A stretch of DNA of 64,000 nucleotides, from assembly GCA_003153375.1 (NCBI GenBank), contig PLYM01000047.1:1-64000 (forward strand). Reading direction: 5' to 3'. Every line of letters starts with the position of its first letter. Position 1 is the first letter of the stretch. This document shows positions 9,607 through 19,230 of this stretch, one piece after another. Position numbers and translations under genes: made by a program. Source of the DNA: Planctomycetaceae bacterium (GTDB lineage: Bacteria; Planctomycetota; Planctomycetia; Pirellulales; PALSA-1355). The notes below the pieces were generated by a model. That model made no database searches and was not told where the DNA came from. It saw only the letters and a list, made by a program, of their open reading frames with translations.

Positions 9607-11454
9607 ATGTTGCCTGGCGCCATCTTCCAACCTGACGGAACGACACGATTTCGCGTTTGGGCTCCGGCCGTCGAGAGGATCGCGCTGCGCATCCTGGCGC
9701 CTTGCGAAGGTGAATCTCCGGCCGCTCCCCCCTGCCCCGCCCGGTTGGTGCCGCTGGATGACGTTGGCGCTGGATACCATGAGATCGCCGTGCAAGGCGC
9801 CGGCCCCGGGACACGCTATTTTTTTCGACTCGACGATCGAGTCGACCGGCCTGACCCAGCTTCGCGCTTTCAGCCCGTTGGGGTCCACGGCCCATCGCAA
9901 GTGGTGCGGAGCGACTTTGAATGGACCGATGGTGAGTGGCGCGGCGTGGCTCGCCAGGACCTGGTCATTTATGAAGTACACGTCGGCACGTTCACGCCGG
10001 GCGGGACATTCGGCGACATGATTGCACGGCTCGATACGCTGGTTCGCCTGGGCGTGACCGCGATCGAGTTGATGCCGGTGGCGCAGTTTCCTGGCGGTCG
10101 AAACTGGGGTTATGACGGCGTGCACCCCTATGCGCCGCAGAATTCTTACGGCGGGCCCGAGGGTCTTAAGTCGCTGATCGACGCCTGTCATTCCCGGCGA
10201 CTCGCCGTGATCTTGGACGTGGTATACAACCACCTCGGCCCCGAGGGCAACTACCTCGCGGAGTTCGGGCCTTATTTGTCTGACCGCCATCGGACGGCCT
10301 GGGGCGCGGCGATCAACTTCGATGGTCCGGACAGCGACGCGGTGTGCGATTTTTTCATCGGCAACGCGTTGTATTGGATCGATGAGTTTCATGTCGATGG
10401 TTTTCGGCTGGACGCAACCCATGCCATCCATGATCAAACTGCCCAGCCGTTCCTGAGGCGGCTCACCGAGGCCGTGCACCAGCGAAGCGAGCGCCTCGGG
10501 CGACACATACTCGTGGTGGCCGAGAACAATGCCAACGATCCCCGCATCGTGACCGACGCGCGGCAAGGAGGTCTGGGGTTCGACGGTCAGGTGCTCGACG
10601 ACTTTCAACGCTCGCTGCACGCGCTACTGACGCGAGAGCGAGCCGGCTACTATAGCGACTTTGGTACCGTGGCCGATTTCTCCAAGGCCGCCACGGAAGG
10701 CTTCGTGCTGACGGGACAGCATTCAAAGTACCGACGCCGGCTCTGGGGCGCGCCCGGCGCCGACGTGCCCGGCAACCGGTTGATCGCCTACGCGCAGAAC
10801 CACGACACGGTCGGCAATCGGCCGGGCGGCCAGCGTCTCGGTCGTCTGGTCAGTTTCGAGGAGCTCAAGCTGGCGGCGGCCGCCACGATCTTATCACGCT
10901 GTGTTCCGATGCTCCTCATGGGCGAGGAATATGACGAGCCGGCCGGCTTTCACTACTTCATCAGCCACCTCGATGCCGGACTGGTCGACGCGGTTCGTGC
11001 CGTTCGTCTCCGACAGTTCGCGGCGCACGGTTGGCAAGACATGGATCTTGATCCGCAATCGCCCCAGACATTCGAACAATCCCGGCTCGCGCTTTTTGAC
11101 GCTCACACGGGGCATCACGCGGTGCTCTGGCGCTGCTATCAAGAACTGATCCGACTTCGCAAAGCCTTTCCGGTGATTCGAGAACAATCGCAGCCAAAAA
11201 CTGCAACTCTGGCGTGCGGCGACCGAGGGCTGGTCGTCAGGACTTACGAGACCAAGTCCGAGTCGGTCTGCCTCCTGCTGAACTTCGATGGCGGGCCGCA
11301 AACGTACTCACTGCCGAGCCACGTCGATCGTCGCTGGTCGCTGGCGTTCAATTCGGCCAGCACCCGTTGGAGCGGTCCCGACGTCGACGAACCGCTGAGA
11401 TCCGATGCGGTCGTTCTGTCGCCCAAGTCGTGCGCGATGTGCGTGAGCCGGTGA
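9607..11454 (+). CDS. treZ: Malto-oligosyltrehalose trehalohydrolase
   Basis: 615 aa. This GH13 enzyme hydrolyses the glycosidic bond next to the trehalose end of maltooligosyl-trehalose, releasing trehalose. An N-terminal beta-sandwich (GTTRFRVWAPAVERIAL, about 11-27) is followed by the barrel with VYEVHVGTFTPGGTF-like start (I-Y-E-VHVGTFT here), NWGYDGVHPYAPQNSYGGP, DGFRLDATHAI (nucleophile near D269), VVAENN (acid/base near E305) and AQNHDTVGNR (near D400). Length matches TreZ. Its usual partner TreY is not in the window, and co-location with glgE and maltokinase is unusual. It is convergent with pyc. Confidence 0.92.
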   Translation: MLPGAIFQPDGTTRFRVWAPAVERIALRILAPCEGESPAAPPCPARLVPLDDVGAGYHEIAVQGAGPGTRYFFRLDDRVDRPDPASRFQPVGVHGPSQVVRSDFEWTDGEWRGVARQDLVIYEVHVGTFTPGGTFGDMIARLDTLVRLGVTAIELMPVAQFPGGRNWGYDGVHPYAPQNSYGGPEGLKSLIDACHSRRLAVILDVVYNHLGPEGNYLAEFGPYLSDRHRTAWGAAINFDGPDSDAVCDFFIGNALYWIDEFHVDGFRLDATHAIHDQTAQPFLRRLTEAVHQRSERLGRHILVVAENNANDPRIVTDARQGGLGFDGQVLDDFQRSLHALLTRERAGYYSDFGTVADFSKAATEGFVLTGQHSKYRRRLWGAPGADVPGNRLIAYAQNHDTVGNRPGGQRLGRLVSFEELKLAAAATILSRCVPMLLMGEEYDEPAGFHYFISHLDAGLVDAVRAVRLRQFAAHGWQDMDLDPQSPQTFEQSRLALFDAHTGHHAVLWRCYQELIRLRKAFPVIREQSQPKTATLACGDRGLVVRTYETKSESVCLLLNFDGGPQTYSLPSHVDRRWSLAFNSASTRWSGPDVDEPLRSDAVVLSPKSCAMCVSR

Positions 11455-11515
11455 CGGGGGGTTGTCCCTGTCGCCTGCCGGCGATTTCCAGCTCGAAGTG
11501 CGCAGCTGAGCCCGG

Positions 11516-14500
11516 TTATTCGATCTTGAGCAGCAGATCGTTGGCATCGACCTGCGTGCCGGGCTTGACCAAAATCTCGACAACCTTGCCGGGTCGCTCG
11601 GCGTAGAGCGTCGTTTCCATTTTCATGGCCTCGAGCGACAGCAGCTTTTGCCCCGCTGGCACGGTGTCGCCAACCTTGACCGAGACCGTGACCACCAGGC
11701 CGGGCATCGGCGCGCCAACTTGCTTCGGATCGTTGCGATCGGCCTTGGTGCGCTGTTTTTCTTCGGGCTCCAGCGACAGGTCGCGCACGTTGATACTGCG
11801 CGGCTGCCCGTTGAGATCGAAGAACACGGTGCGCCGGCCATCGGGATGCGGATCGCCGACGGTGAGAAACTTGACGATCAGCGTCTTGCCGCGCTCAATC
11901 TCGACGGCGACTTCCTGTCCGGGCTCCTGGCCATAGAAGTAGACGTCGGTCGGCAGAATGCTGACGTCAGCGTACTTGGCCACGTTGGCCGCGAACTCGT
12001 TGAATACCTTGGGATACATCAGGTAGGAGAGCACGTCCTGCATGGTCGGCTCACGACCGAGCGTCTTTTGTACCTCGGCCGAGACTGCCTGGAAGTCGAC
12101 CGGCGGCATCTCGGCGCCTGGGCGGCCGGTCAGCGGCTTTTGGTCGCGCAGGATGCGGTCGCGCACCAGCGGCGGGAAACCACCGGGGGGCTGGCCCATG
12201 CGGCCCGCCATCAAATCGACCACCGATTCGGGGAAGGCTAGTTCGCGGTTGCTGTCGAGCACATCCTGCACCGTCAGGTCGTTGGTGACCAGAAACAGCG
12301 CCATGTCACCGACAGCTTTTGACGAGGGAGTCACCTTGACGATGTCCCCAAACAGCCTGTTCACGTCGGCATACATGCGGCAGATATCGGGCCAACGCGC
12401 CGCCAGACCCAGGGCTTTTGCCTGCTGATAGAGATTCGTGTACTGCCCGCCCGGAATCTCGTTCAGAAACACGTCGGCCGTGCTGGCCATCATGCCGGTC
12501 TCGAAGGGGGCGTACCACTCGCGGACCGCTTCCCAATAGTGGGCCATCGACTGGAGCGAGTCGAAGTTCAACTGGCTGTCGCGGTCGGTGTAGCGCAGGC
12601 TCTCGACGACGGAGTTCAGGTTCGGCTGCGAGGTCAGGCCCGACATCGAAGCGATGGCGCCGTCCGCGATGTCCAGTCCCGCTTCCGATGCTTTGAGAAT
12701 GGCGCCCGCCTGCACCCCGCTGGTATCGTGCGTGTGGAAGTGGATCGGGATGCCGACCTCTTGTTTCAGCGTGCGCACCAGCAGTTCCGCGGCGTAGGGC
12801 TTGCACAAGCCGGCCATGTCCTTGATGCACAGCAGGTGAGCCCCGTGCTTTTCCAACTCCTTGGCCAACTCGACGTAGTACTTCAAGTTGTACTTGGTGC
12901 GCTTCGTGTCCAGGATGTCGCCGGTGTAACAGATCGCGGCCTCGCACAGCGCGCCGCTTTCGATCACCGCCTCCATGGCCACGGTCATATTGGGCACCCA
13001 GTTCAGCGAGTCGAAGACCCGAAACAGGTCCATGCCCGCCTGGGCCGACTCGTGTACGAAGGCCTTGACCACGTTGTCCGGATAATTCGAATAGCCCAAG
13101 GCATTCGACGCCCGAAACAACATCTGGAACAGGATGTTGGGAATCTTCTCGCGCAGGTCCGCCAGCCGCTGCCAAGGACATTCCTTCAGGAACCGCATCG
13201 CGGTGTCAAACGTGGCTCCGCCCCACATCTCGATCGAAAACAACTCGGAACATAGCCGGGCATAGGCCTCGGCGATCGCCAGCATGTCATACGTGCGCAC
13301 GCGGGTCGCCAGCAACGACTGATGAGCGTCGCGGAATGTCGTATCGGTCAGCAGCAGCCGCTTTTCGTTCAGCACCCACTGGCAGAATTTCTTCGGGCCG
13401 AGTTCGAGCAGCTTTTGCCGCGATCCCGGTGGGATGGGCTGCTTATGATCCAGAGCGGGCACCGGAGCCGGCTCGCGACGGATCTTTTCCGGCCGATTCT
13501 TGACCATCGGATGGGCGTTGACGATTACATCCGCCAGATAGGCAAACAGCTTCGTCGCCCGATCCTGTCGCGGCACGAAGTCGAACAGTTCGGGCGTGTC
13601 GTCGATGAACCGTGTCGAGAATCCGCCGGCGACGAACTTCGGATGCGTGACCAGGTTGATCAAGAACGGAATATTGGTCTTCACGCCACGAATGCGGAAC
13701 TCTTGGAGTCCGCGTTCCATCCGCCGCGCCGCATCGATGAACCGCGGCCCCCAGGCCGTCATCTTCACCAGCAGTGAGTCGTAGAACGGTGTGACCATCG
13801 CCCCGGAGAAGGCCGTGCCGGCGTCAAGCCGAAGGCCCATGCCGCCGGCCGAACGATAGTGGGCAATTCGGCCATAGTCAGGCACAAAGCGGTTTTCCGG
13901 ATCCTCGGTCGTCACGCGGCACTGCAACGCGAAGCCGTAGGTGCGCACCGCCGCCTGCGAACCGAGGCCGATCTCCTCGTCCGAAAGCTTGCGCCCCTCG
14001 GCCACCAGGATCTGGCACTTGACGATGTCGATGCCGGTGACGGTTTCGGTCACCGTGTGTTCGACCTGAATGCGCGGATTGACTTCGATGAAGTAATACT
14101 TGCCCGTGTCGGCATCGACCAGGAACTCGACGGTGCCGGCGTTCTCGTACGAAACTTCGTTGCCGATTGCCAAGGCCGACTGGCAGATCTGCTCGCGCAG
14201 CGCCGGGTCGAGGCTCACGGCCGGCGCGATCTCGACGACCTTCTGATAGCGCCGCTGCACCGAACAATCGCGCTCGTACAGATGCACGAGGTTGCCGTGC
14301 TTGTCACCCATCAATTGCACTTCGATGTGCCGTGGGCGTTGAATGTATTTTTCCAGGAAGACGTCGGAGCTGCCAAACGCAGCCTGCGATTCGCGCTGGG
14401 CCTGGGCCACCGCGGCAGCCATGTCCTGCGGCTCGTTGACAACACGCATTCCGCGTCCGCCACCCCCCTTGGCCGCTTTCAGCAGGACCGGATAACCGAG

Positions 14501-14962
14501 TTCGTCCGCCAACTTGCTGGCGACTTCGATCGAACTGATGGGCTCACGGCTGCCCGACAAAATGGGCACTCCGGCTTTGGCCGCCAATTCGCGGGCCTCG
14601 ATCTTGTCGCCCAGCCGCTCCAGAATCTCGGGCGGCGGGCCACAAAAGATCAAACCGGCGTCGCGGCAGGCGCGCGCTAGCGCCGGGTTTTCCGACAAGA
14701 ACCCGTAGCCGGGATGAATGGCATCGGCACCGCAGGTGCGCGCCACGTCGACTGCCGCGTCGACGTCCAAATAGGCTCGAATCGGCTCGCCGGCGCGGCC
14801 AACCTGATAGGCTTCGTCCGCCTTAAACCTATGCAGGGCATAACGATCTTCATGCGAATAGATCGCCACAGTGCGAATGCCCAGCTCGTGCGCCGTGCGG
14901 AACACGCGAATAGCAATCTCGCTACGGTTGGCGACCAGTAGCTTGCGAATGGCGGAAGTCAT
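11516..14962 (-). CDS. pyc: Pyruvate carboxylase
   Basis: 1148 aa, a full-length single-chain enzyme. It carboxylates pyruvate to oxaloacetate with ATP, bicarbonate and biotin (anaplerosis). Domains in order are biotin carboxylase (residues 1-450, with KAAKGGGGRGMR ATP-grasp loop and FIEVNPRIQVEHTVTE), carboxyltransferase (about 530-820, starting LLLTDTTFRDAHQSL, with the HFHTHDTSG motif), the PYC-specific region, and a C-terminal biotinyl domain with EAMKMET, in which K1114 would be biotinylated. The start at 14962 (MTSAIRKLLVANRSEIAIR) is the family-typical N-terminus. It is monocistronic, convergent with treZ and divergent from the M28 peptidase. Confidence 0.97.
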   Translation of the reverse strand: MTSAIRKLLVANRSEIAIRVFRTAHELGIRTVAIYSHEDRYALHRFKADEAYQVGRAGEPIRAYLDVDAAVDVARTCGADAIHPGYGFLSENPALARACRDAGLIFCGPPPEILERLGDKIEARELAAKAGVPILSGSREPISSIEVASKLADELGYPVLLKAAKGGGGRGMRVVNEPQDMAAAVAQAQRESQAAFGSSDVFLEKYIQRPRHIEVQLMGDKHGNLVHLYERDCSVQRRYQKVVEIAPAVSLDPALREQICQSALAIGNEVSYENAGTVEFLVDADTGKYYFIEVNPRIQVEHTVTETVTGIDIVKCQILVAEGRKLSDEEIGLGSQAAVRTYGFALQCRVTTEDPENRFVPDYGRIAHYRSAGGMGLRLDAGTAFSGAMVTPFYDSLLVKMTAWGPRFIDAARRMERGLQEFRIRGVKTNIPFLINLVTHPKFVAGGFSTRFIDDTPELFDFVPRQDRATKLFAYLADVIVNAHPMVKNRPEKIRREPAPVPALDHKQPIPPGSRQKLLELGPKKFCQWVLNEKRLLLTDTTFRDAHQSLLATRVRTYDMLAIAEAYARLCSELFSIEMWGGATFDTAMRFLKECPWQRLADLREKIPNILFQMLFRASNALGYSNYPDNVVKAFVHESAQAGMDLFRVFDSLNWVPNMTVAMEAVIESGALCEAAICYTGDILDTKRTKYNLKYYVELAKELEKHGAHLLCIKDMAGLCKPYAAELLVRTLKQEVGIPIHFHTHDTSGVQAGAILKASEAGLDIADGAIASMSGLTSQPNLNSVVESLRYTDRDSQLNFDSLQSMAHYWEAVREWYAPFETGMMASTADVFLNEIPGGQYTNLYQQAKALGLAARWPDICRMYADVNRLFGDIVKVTPSSKAVGDMALFLVTNDLTVQDVLDSNRELAFPESVVDLMAGRMGQPPGGFPPLVRDRILRDQKPLTGRPGAEMPPVDFQAVSAEVQKTLGREPTMQDVLSYLMYPKVFNEFAANVAKYADVSILPTDVYFYGQEPGQEVAVEIERGKTLIVKFLTVGDPHPDGRRTVFFDLNGQPRSINVRDLSLEPEEKQRTKADRNDPKQVGAPMPGLVVTVSVKVGDTVPAGQKLLSLEAMKMETTLYAERPGKVVEILVKPGTQVDANDLLLKIE

Positions 14963-15101
14963 AAAGCGGTTGGGGCCTCCCGGTTGAGCATGCCAGGTGA
15001 ATTCGGACTCGGCTAAAAATGTAGCAGCGCCCGGCGGTAATCGACTAGGGGGAGGAACAAGACTTCGCTGTCTTCGCGGCCGTCGTGGGGTATAGTAGTC
15101 C

Positions 15102-15117
15102 TGCGATAACTATCGCA
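15102..15117. repeat. 16-base palindrome in the pyc/M28 divergent promoter region
   Basis: TGCGATA-AC-TATCGCA forms a perfect 7-base inverted repeat with a 2-base centre. It sits between the divergent pyc and peptidase genes, a few bases after a TATAGT hexamer at 15091-15096. The position suits an operator, but the protein is unknown. Confidence 0.35.
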
Positions 15118-15240
15118 TTATCCAACAGTTGCCGTGCGAAACACTAGCCCTGAGGGCAGGAGGTCCCGCGGCCGCGAATTTCGGCCGTTTCCAGCAGCCT
15201 CCGACAAGTCATCCCCCACACCCCGCCCAGTTGCTCCACG

Positions 15241-16812
15241 ATGCCCTACCCGCAAACTTATCGAATCGTTTTCTTTTTCCTTATCGCCTCCGCCGTTGCC
15301 GCCGTTTCCTTTGCGGCCGAGACCGACACGCGGAACGCCGCCGTGATGACGATCACCACGGAAAAGGCCAAGGAGCACGTCGGCGTGTTGGCCGACGACA
15401 CCTTCGAGGGCCGGGCCGCCGGCAGTCGAGGCAATCGGGCCGCGGGCATCTATATCATCGAGCGGTTGAAGCGGTTCGGAGTTGCCGGCGGTGGGGCCAA
15501 GGGAGGCTACTACCAGAGTTTTGCCACCTACAACAATATCTTGGGCCAGGTCGAAGGCAGCGACCCGGAGTTGAAGAAGCAGACCGTGGTAATCGGCGCC
15601 CATTACGACCACGTCGGCTACGGCAGCCCGAACAATAGCTACGGCCCGTTAGGCCGCATCCACAATGGCGCCGACGACAACGCCAGCGGCGTCGCCGGCT
15701 TGCTGGCGGTGGCCGAAGCGCTGAACCAGTTGCCCACCAAGCCACGGCGGTCCATCTTGTTTGCATTTTGGGACGGCGAAGAAGGAGGGCTGATCGGATC
15801 GAAGCATTGGGTCGAGCATCCGACGATTCCGCTGAGCCAGATTCCGATCGTGGTCAATGCCGACATGATTGGCCGGCTGCGCAACAACAACTTGCTGGTC
15901 TACGGAACGCGCACGTGTCGCGACCTGCGGTGGCTGGTCAGCCAGCAAAACGATGTTTCGAACCTGGTGCTCGACTTCAATTGGGACATCAAGTCTGACA
16001 GCGACCAGTATTCGTTTTGCACGCGCGACATTCCCTATTTGATGATGCACACCGGCCAGCATGGCGACTATCACCGGCCCAGCGACGACGCCGACAAGAT
16101 CAACAACGACGGTCTCAGGCGGATCACGCAGCTCACCTTTAAGGTGTTGGTCGCGCTGTGTGACGCCCCGCGGCTCGACGGCTTTCGCCACCAGGCGCGA
16201 CGAGAGTCGCACATCGACCAGAATGCCCTCGCGCAGCCGCTTGCCCCGTTGCCAGGTCGCTTGGGATTGGCGTGGGACGAAAAGGCGGCCGCCCAAGGCG
16301 CGATCATCGTGGCATCGGTCACCCCGGACCGAGCGGCGGCTAAGGGCGGATTGCGATCCGGCGACCGTCTGTTGAAATTCGCAGGCCGCGAAGTCGGCAA
16401 CGCGCGAGAGTTTCGGGCCAGTGTATTGGCCGCCCAGAGTCCGACGTCCGTCGTGATTCAGCGGCCGGGTGAGAACGCGCCGCGCGAGCTGTCTTTGGTG
16501 CTGCCGGGCCAGCCGGTAAGGCTTGGCGTCAGTTGGCGCGCCGACGACGCCGAGCCGGGCGCCATGATCGTGAACCGCGTGATCCCGGGTTCTCCGGCGG
16601 ACCTGGCCGGTATTCGGCTCAACGACCGCATCCACCGCGTCGGCGACAAGCAGTTCGCCACCACGCAGGAATTCCAGCAAGCCGTGGCCGAGGTCGACGG
16701 CGCACTGGTTCTGGAAGTTGAATCCGAGGGCCGGGTCAAAACGATCGAGGTTCCGCAGCTTGAAACGGCTGCAGCCGATCAGCCGTCAGAAACAAGTCGC
16801 AAGGCTGAATAG
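15241..16812 (+). CDS. Secreted M28-family metallopeptidase with two C-terminal PDZ domains
   Basis: 523 aa. A signal peptide spans residues 1-26. A PA-domain insertion is essentially absent. The M28 zinc aminopeptidase core shows the five ligands expected for a co-catalytic dizinc site: H121 (GAHYDH), D145 (GADDNASG), E180/E181 (WDGEEGG), D208 (NADMIG) and H278 (GDYHRPSD). Two PDZ domains follow at about 325-410 and 415-505, each with a PDZ-type pattern (PDRAAAKGGLRSGDRLLKF; PGSPADLAGIRLNDRIHRV). It likely degrades peptides outside the cytoplasmic membrane. No Shine-Dalgarno is obvious; the start is chosen because the signal peptide begins there. Confidence 0.9.
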   Translation: MPYPQTYRIVFFFLIASAVAAVSFAAETDTRNAAVMTITTEKAKEHVGVLADDTFEGRAAGSRGNRAAGIYIIERLKRFGVAGGGAKGGYYQSFATYNNILGQVEGSDPELKKQTVVIGAHYDHVGYGSPNNSYGPLGRIHNGADDNASGVAGLLAVAEALNQLPTKPRRSILFAFWDGEEGGLIGSKHWVEHPTIPLSQIPIVVNADMIGRLRNNNLLVYGTRTCRDLRWLVSQQNDVSNLVLDFNWDIKSDSDQYSFCTRDIPYLMMHTGQHGDYHRPSDDADKINNDGLRRITQLTFKVLVALCDAPRLDGFRHQARRESHIDQNALAQPLAPLPGRLGLAWDEKAAAQGAIIVASVTPDRAAAKGGLRSGDRLLKFAGREVGNAREFRASVLAAQSPTSVVIQRPGENAPRELSLVLPGQPVRLGVSWRADDAEPGAMIVNRVIPGSPADLAGIRLNDRIHRVGDKQFATTQEFQQAVAEVDGALVLEVESEGRVKTIEVPQLETAAADQPSETSRKAE

Positions 16813-16821
16813 TTCCCGGCG

Positions 16822-17556
16822 TTACTCGATTGGGGGTGTCTTTTTACCGCCATTGCCACCACCGGCCGCGGGTTTGCCCTGCTTGGTGGGCTTGTTGATT
16901 TCCACCAGTTCGAGGTCGAAGACCAGCGTGGTGTTGGGACCGATCGCAGGCGGCGAACCCTGTTCGCCATAGGCCAGGTCCGGCGGAATGAAAAGCTGCC
17001 AACGCGAGCCGGTCTCCATCAATTGCAGAGCTTCTTCCCAGCCGGGAATGACCTGATTGACCGGCGTCACGAACGGCTTGTCCGGCGGGCTGGCCTCGAA
17101 CTCCACGCCGTTGACGAAACTGGCACGGTAGTTGACGCTCACGACGTCGTCGGCTTTCGGCTTGTTGCCCTTGCCAGTCTTGAGCACCTTATACTGCAAG
17201 CCGCTGGGCGTGGTCTTTACTCCGGCGCGTTTCTTGTTGTCGACCAGAAACTTCTTGGAATCGGCGGCCTGCTTGGCGGCCATCTCCTTCTCAAACGCCT
17301 GCATCGCCTCCATCGCTTGCTCCTCGGTAAGCTGCAACTTGGCGCCGTTGGCCGAGTCGCGCAAACCTTGAATCAGCAAATCCAGATCGATGTCGACCCC
17401 CTGCCGTTTGAGGTTTCCGCCCATGGTCATGCCGAAGCTATAGCTGGCCCGCTCGCGAACGCTTTTCAACTCGCCGCGACGCCCACCCTTGTCCTGAGCC
17501 TGCACCTGGGTAGCGAAGAGTACGACGGCAGCGACGAGGATCAAACGGACTTTCAT
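16822..17556 (-). CDS. Secreted FKBP-type peptidyl-prolyl cis-trans isomerase (Mip/FkpA-like)
   Basis: 244 aa. The signal peptide is MKVRLILVAAVVLFATQVQAQ. A helical FKBP_N dimerisation domain (about 25-120, ERASYSFGMTMG...) is followed by the FKBP_C catalytic domain (about 125-225) with TPSGLQYKVLKTG, VSVNYRASFVNG, VIPGWEEALQLM and IPPDLAYGEQGSPPAIGPN. It catalyses proline isomerisation during folding of exported proteins. The C-terminus is a Gly/Lys tail. The start at 17556 is set by the signal peptide; the longer open frame overlaps the DUF1501 gene. It is convergent with the M28 peptidase (9 bases between stops). Confidence 0.92.
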   Translation of the reverse strand: MKVRLILVAAVVLFATQVQAQDKGGRRGELKSVRERASYSFGMTMGGNLKRQGVDIDLDLLIQGLRDSANGAKLQLTEEQAMEAMQAFEKEMAAKQAADSKKFLVDNKKRAGVKTTPSGLQYKVLKTGKGNKPKADDVVSVNYRASFVNGVEFEASPPDKPFVTPVNQVIPGWEEALQLMETGSRWQLFIPPDLAYGEQGSPPAIGPNTTLVFDLELVEINKPTKQGKPAAGGGNGGKKTPPIE

Positions 17557-17606
17557 GGAGGTGTTTTCCTGGAACGAATAAGGTGCTCGACGAAAGATGC
17601 CCCGCC

Positions 17607-17643
17607 GGCCCAATGGGCCCAAACAGCGAACAGCCGCATAATA
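17607..17643 (-). promoter_or_regulatory. Candidate promoter/operator of the FKBP gene
   Basis: On the minus strand there is a TATTAT hexamer (17643-17638) within a short CCGC/GCGG repeat and a weak -35. About 20 bases downstream lies a perfect palindrome GGCCCA-A-TGGGCC at 17607-17619. The -35 is poor, so this is tentative. Confidence 0.3.
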
Positions 17644-17744
17644 GCGGAATGGTCCCAGGGCATCTAGCGAAGAACTGATGCGCGTAGCTGGGTAATTGGC
17701 GAAGCAGAGCGCAGGTCGGTAGTGTGCGTGATGTGCGGTGCTCG

Positions 17745-19217
17745 CTAGACAAGCAGCTCGTGACGCACGCGCGGTTCGTCGGTGGGGCCGATCAGGCGTT
17801 GATTCAAACCTTGGTATTTGAAGCCGAGCTGATGGGGATCGAGTCCCAACAGGTGCAAGATCGTGGCCTGGAGATCGAAGACGGGAACTTTGTCTCTGAC
17901 GATGTGATAGCCCAATTCGTCGGTCTCGCCGAAGACCATTCCCGGTTTGATGCCGCCGCCAGCCATCCAGATCGTGAAACAGTGCTGATGATGGTCGCGA
18001 CCCAGGAACTTGGACCCGGCACGCTCTTCGTTCATGGGCGTGCGACCGAATTCGCCGCCCCAAACGACCAACGTTTCGTCCAGCAGTCCGCGAGCCTTAA
18101 GGTCCCTGACCAGGGCCGCCACGGGCTGATCGACTTCCTTGCACTTCTTTGGCAAGGCGGTGACGATGTCGTCGCCGGCGCCGGTGCCGTGAATGTCCCA
18201 GCCCCAATCGAACAATTGTACATAGCGGACGCCCCGTTCGACCAGCCGACGCGCTTGCAAGCAGTTGTTGGCGAACGATCCGCCGCCGGGCTGGGCTCCA
18301 TAGGCTTCGATCACATGCTTGGGCTCTTGTGAGATGTCCATCACGCTGGGCACCGAGATCTGCATCCGATAAGCCAGTTCATATTGGGCGATCCGCGTCA
18401 GGGTCTCGGGATCGCCGAACTGCTGGAGTTCGAACTCGTTGAGGCTCCGCAACGCGTCGAGGCTGCGCCGCCGCACGTCGCGTGACATGCCCTTGGGATC
18501 GGAGACATACAGAATCGGCTCGCCTTCGCCGCGGCACTGCACGCCTTGAAATACCGACGGCAGAAAGCCGCTGCCCCACACGCTTTTGCCGCCGCTGGGA
18601 TCGGTGCCGCCGCTCAACAGGACGACAAAACCGGGAAGATCCTGGCTCTCGGAGCCCAGCCCATAAGTGACCCACGAGCCGATCGAAGCTCCGCCGGCCC
18701 GTGCCGAGCCGGTGTGCAGAAACAGCTCGGCCGGGGCATGGTTGAACTGGTCGGTGTGCATCGACTTGATGATCGTCATCTCGTCGGCGATGCCGGCCAT
18801 GTGCGGCAACAGTTCCGAAATCCAGGCGCCACTGGGGCCATACTGCTTGAATTTATACGGCGTGCCTAGCAGCTTGGGATGCCCCTTGATGAATGCGAAC
18901 TTCTGATTGGCCAGTAATTCGTCGGGGCACGGCTGCGAGTTGTGCTCGACGAGTTTGGGTTTCCAATCGAACAATTCTTGCTGCGGCGGCGAGCCCGACA
19001 TGTGCAGGTAGATGACCGACTTGGCGCGCGGCGCGAACCGTGGCGGCCGTGGGGTTAGGGGAGCGCCTTCGTCGATTCCGCCGCTCGTGCTCTCGGCCCG
19101 GCCTTCGCGCTCGAGCAGCGCGGCGAGCGCCATCGCGCCCACGCCGACCTGGCACTTCTGAAAGAAATGCCGGCGAGTCAAGGTCCGGACCTGTTCGAGA
19201 TGAAAGTTTCCTGCCAT
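17745..19217 (-). CDS. DUF1501 Tat-exported sulfatase-like protein
   Basis: 490 aa. A Tat leader near the N-terminus (LTRRHFFQKCQVGVGAMALAAL) is followed by an alkaline-phosphatase/sulfatase-like fold of the DUF1501 family (SVIYLHMSGSPPQQELFDWKP; DETLVVWGGEFGRTP; HHQHCFTIWMAGGGIKPG). DUF1501 genes are strongly amplified in planctomycetes and are nearly always next to a PSD1 cytochrome c gene, as here, where the stop of that gene is 13 bases upstream. The biochemical role of the pair is not established; involvement in polysaccharide or sulfated-glycan degradation in the periplasm is commonly supposed. Confidence 0.92.
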   Translation of the reverse strand: MAGNFHLEQVRTLTRRHFFQKCQVGVGAMALAALLEREGRAESTSGGIDEGAPLTPRPPRFAPRAKSVIYLHMSGSPPQQELFDWKPKLVEHNSQPCPDELLANQKFAFIKGHPKLLGTPYKFKQYGPSGAWISELLPHMAGIADEMTIIKSMHTDQFNHAPAELFLHTGSARAGGASIGSWVTYGLGSESQDLPGFVVLLSGGTDPSGGKSVWGSGFLPSVFQGVQCRGEGEPILYVSDPKGMSRDVRRRSLDALRSLNEFELQQFGDPETLTRIAQYELAYRMQISVPSVMDISQEPKHVIEAYGAQPGGGSFANNCLQARRLVERGVRYVQLFDWGWDIHGTGAGDDIVTALPKKCKEVDQPVAALVRDLKARGLLDETLVVWGGEFGRTPMNEERAGSKFLGRDHHQHCFTIWMAGGGIKPGMVFGETDELGYHIVRDKVPVFDLQATILHLLGLDPHQLGFKYQGLNQRLIGPTDEPRVRHELLV

Positions 19218-19230
19218 GCGTTCTCACTCG

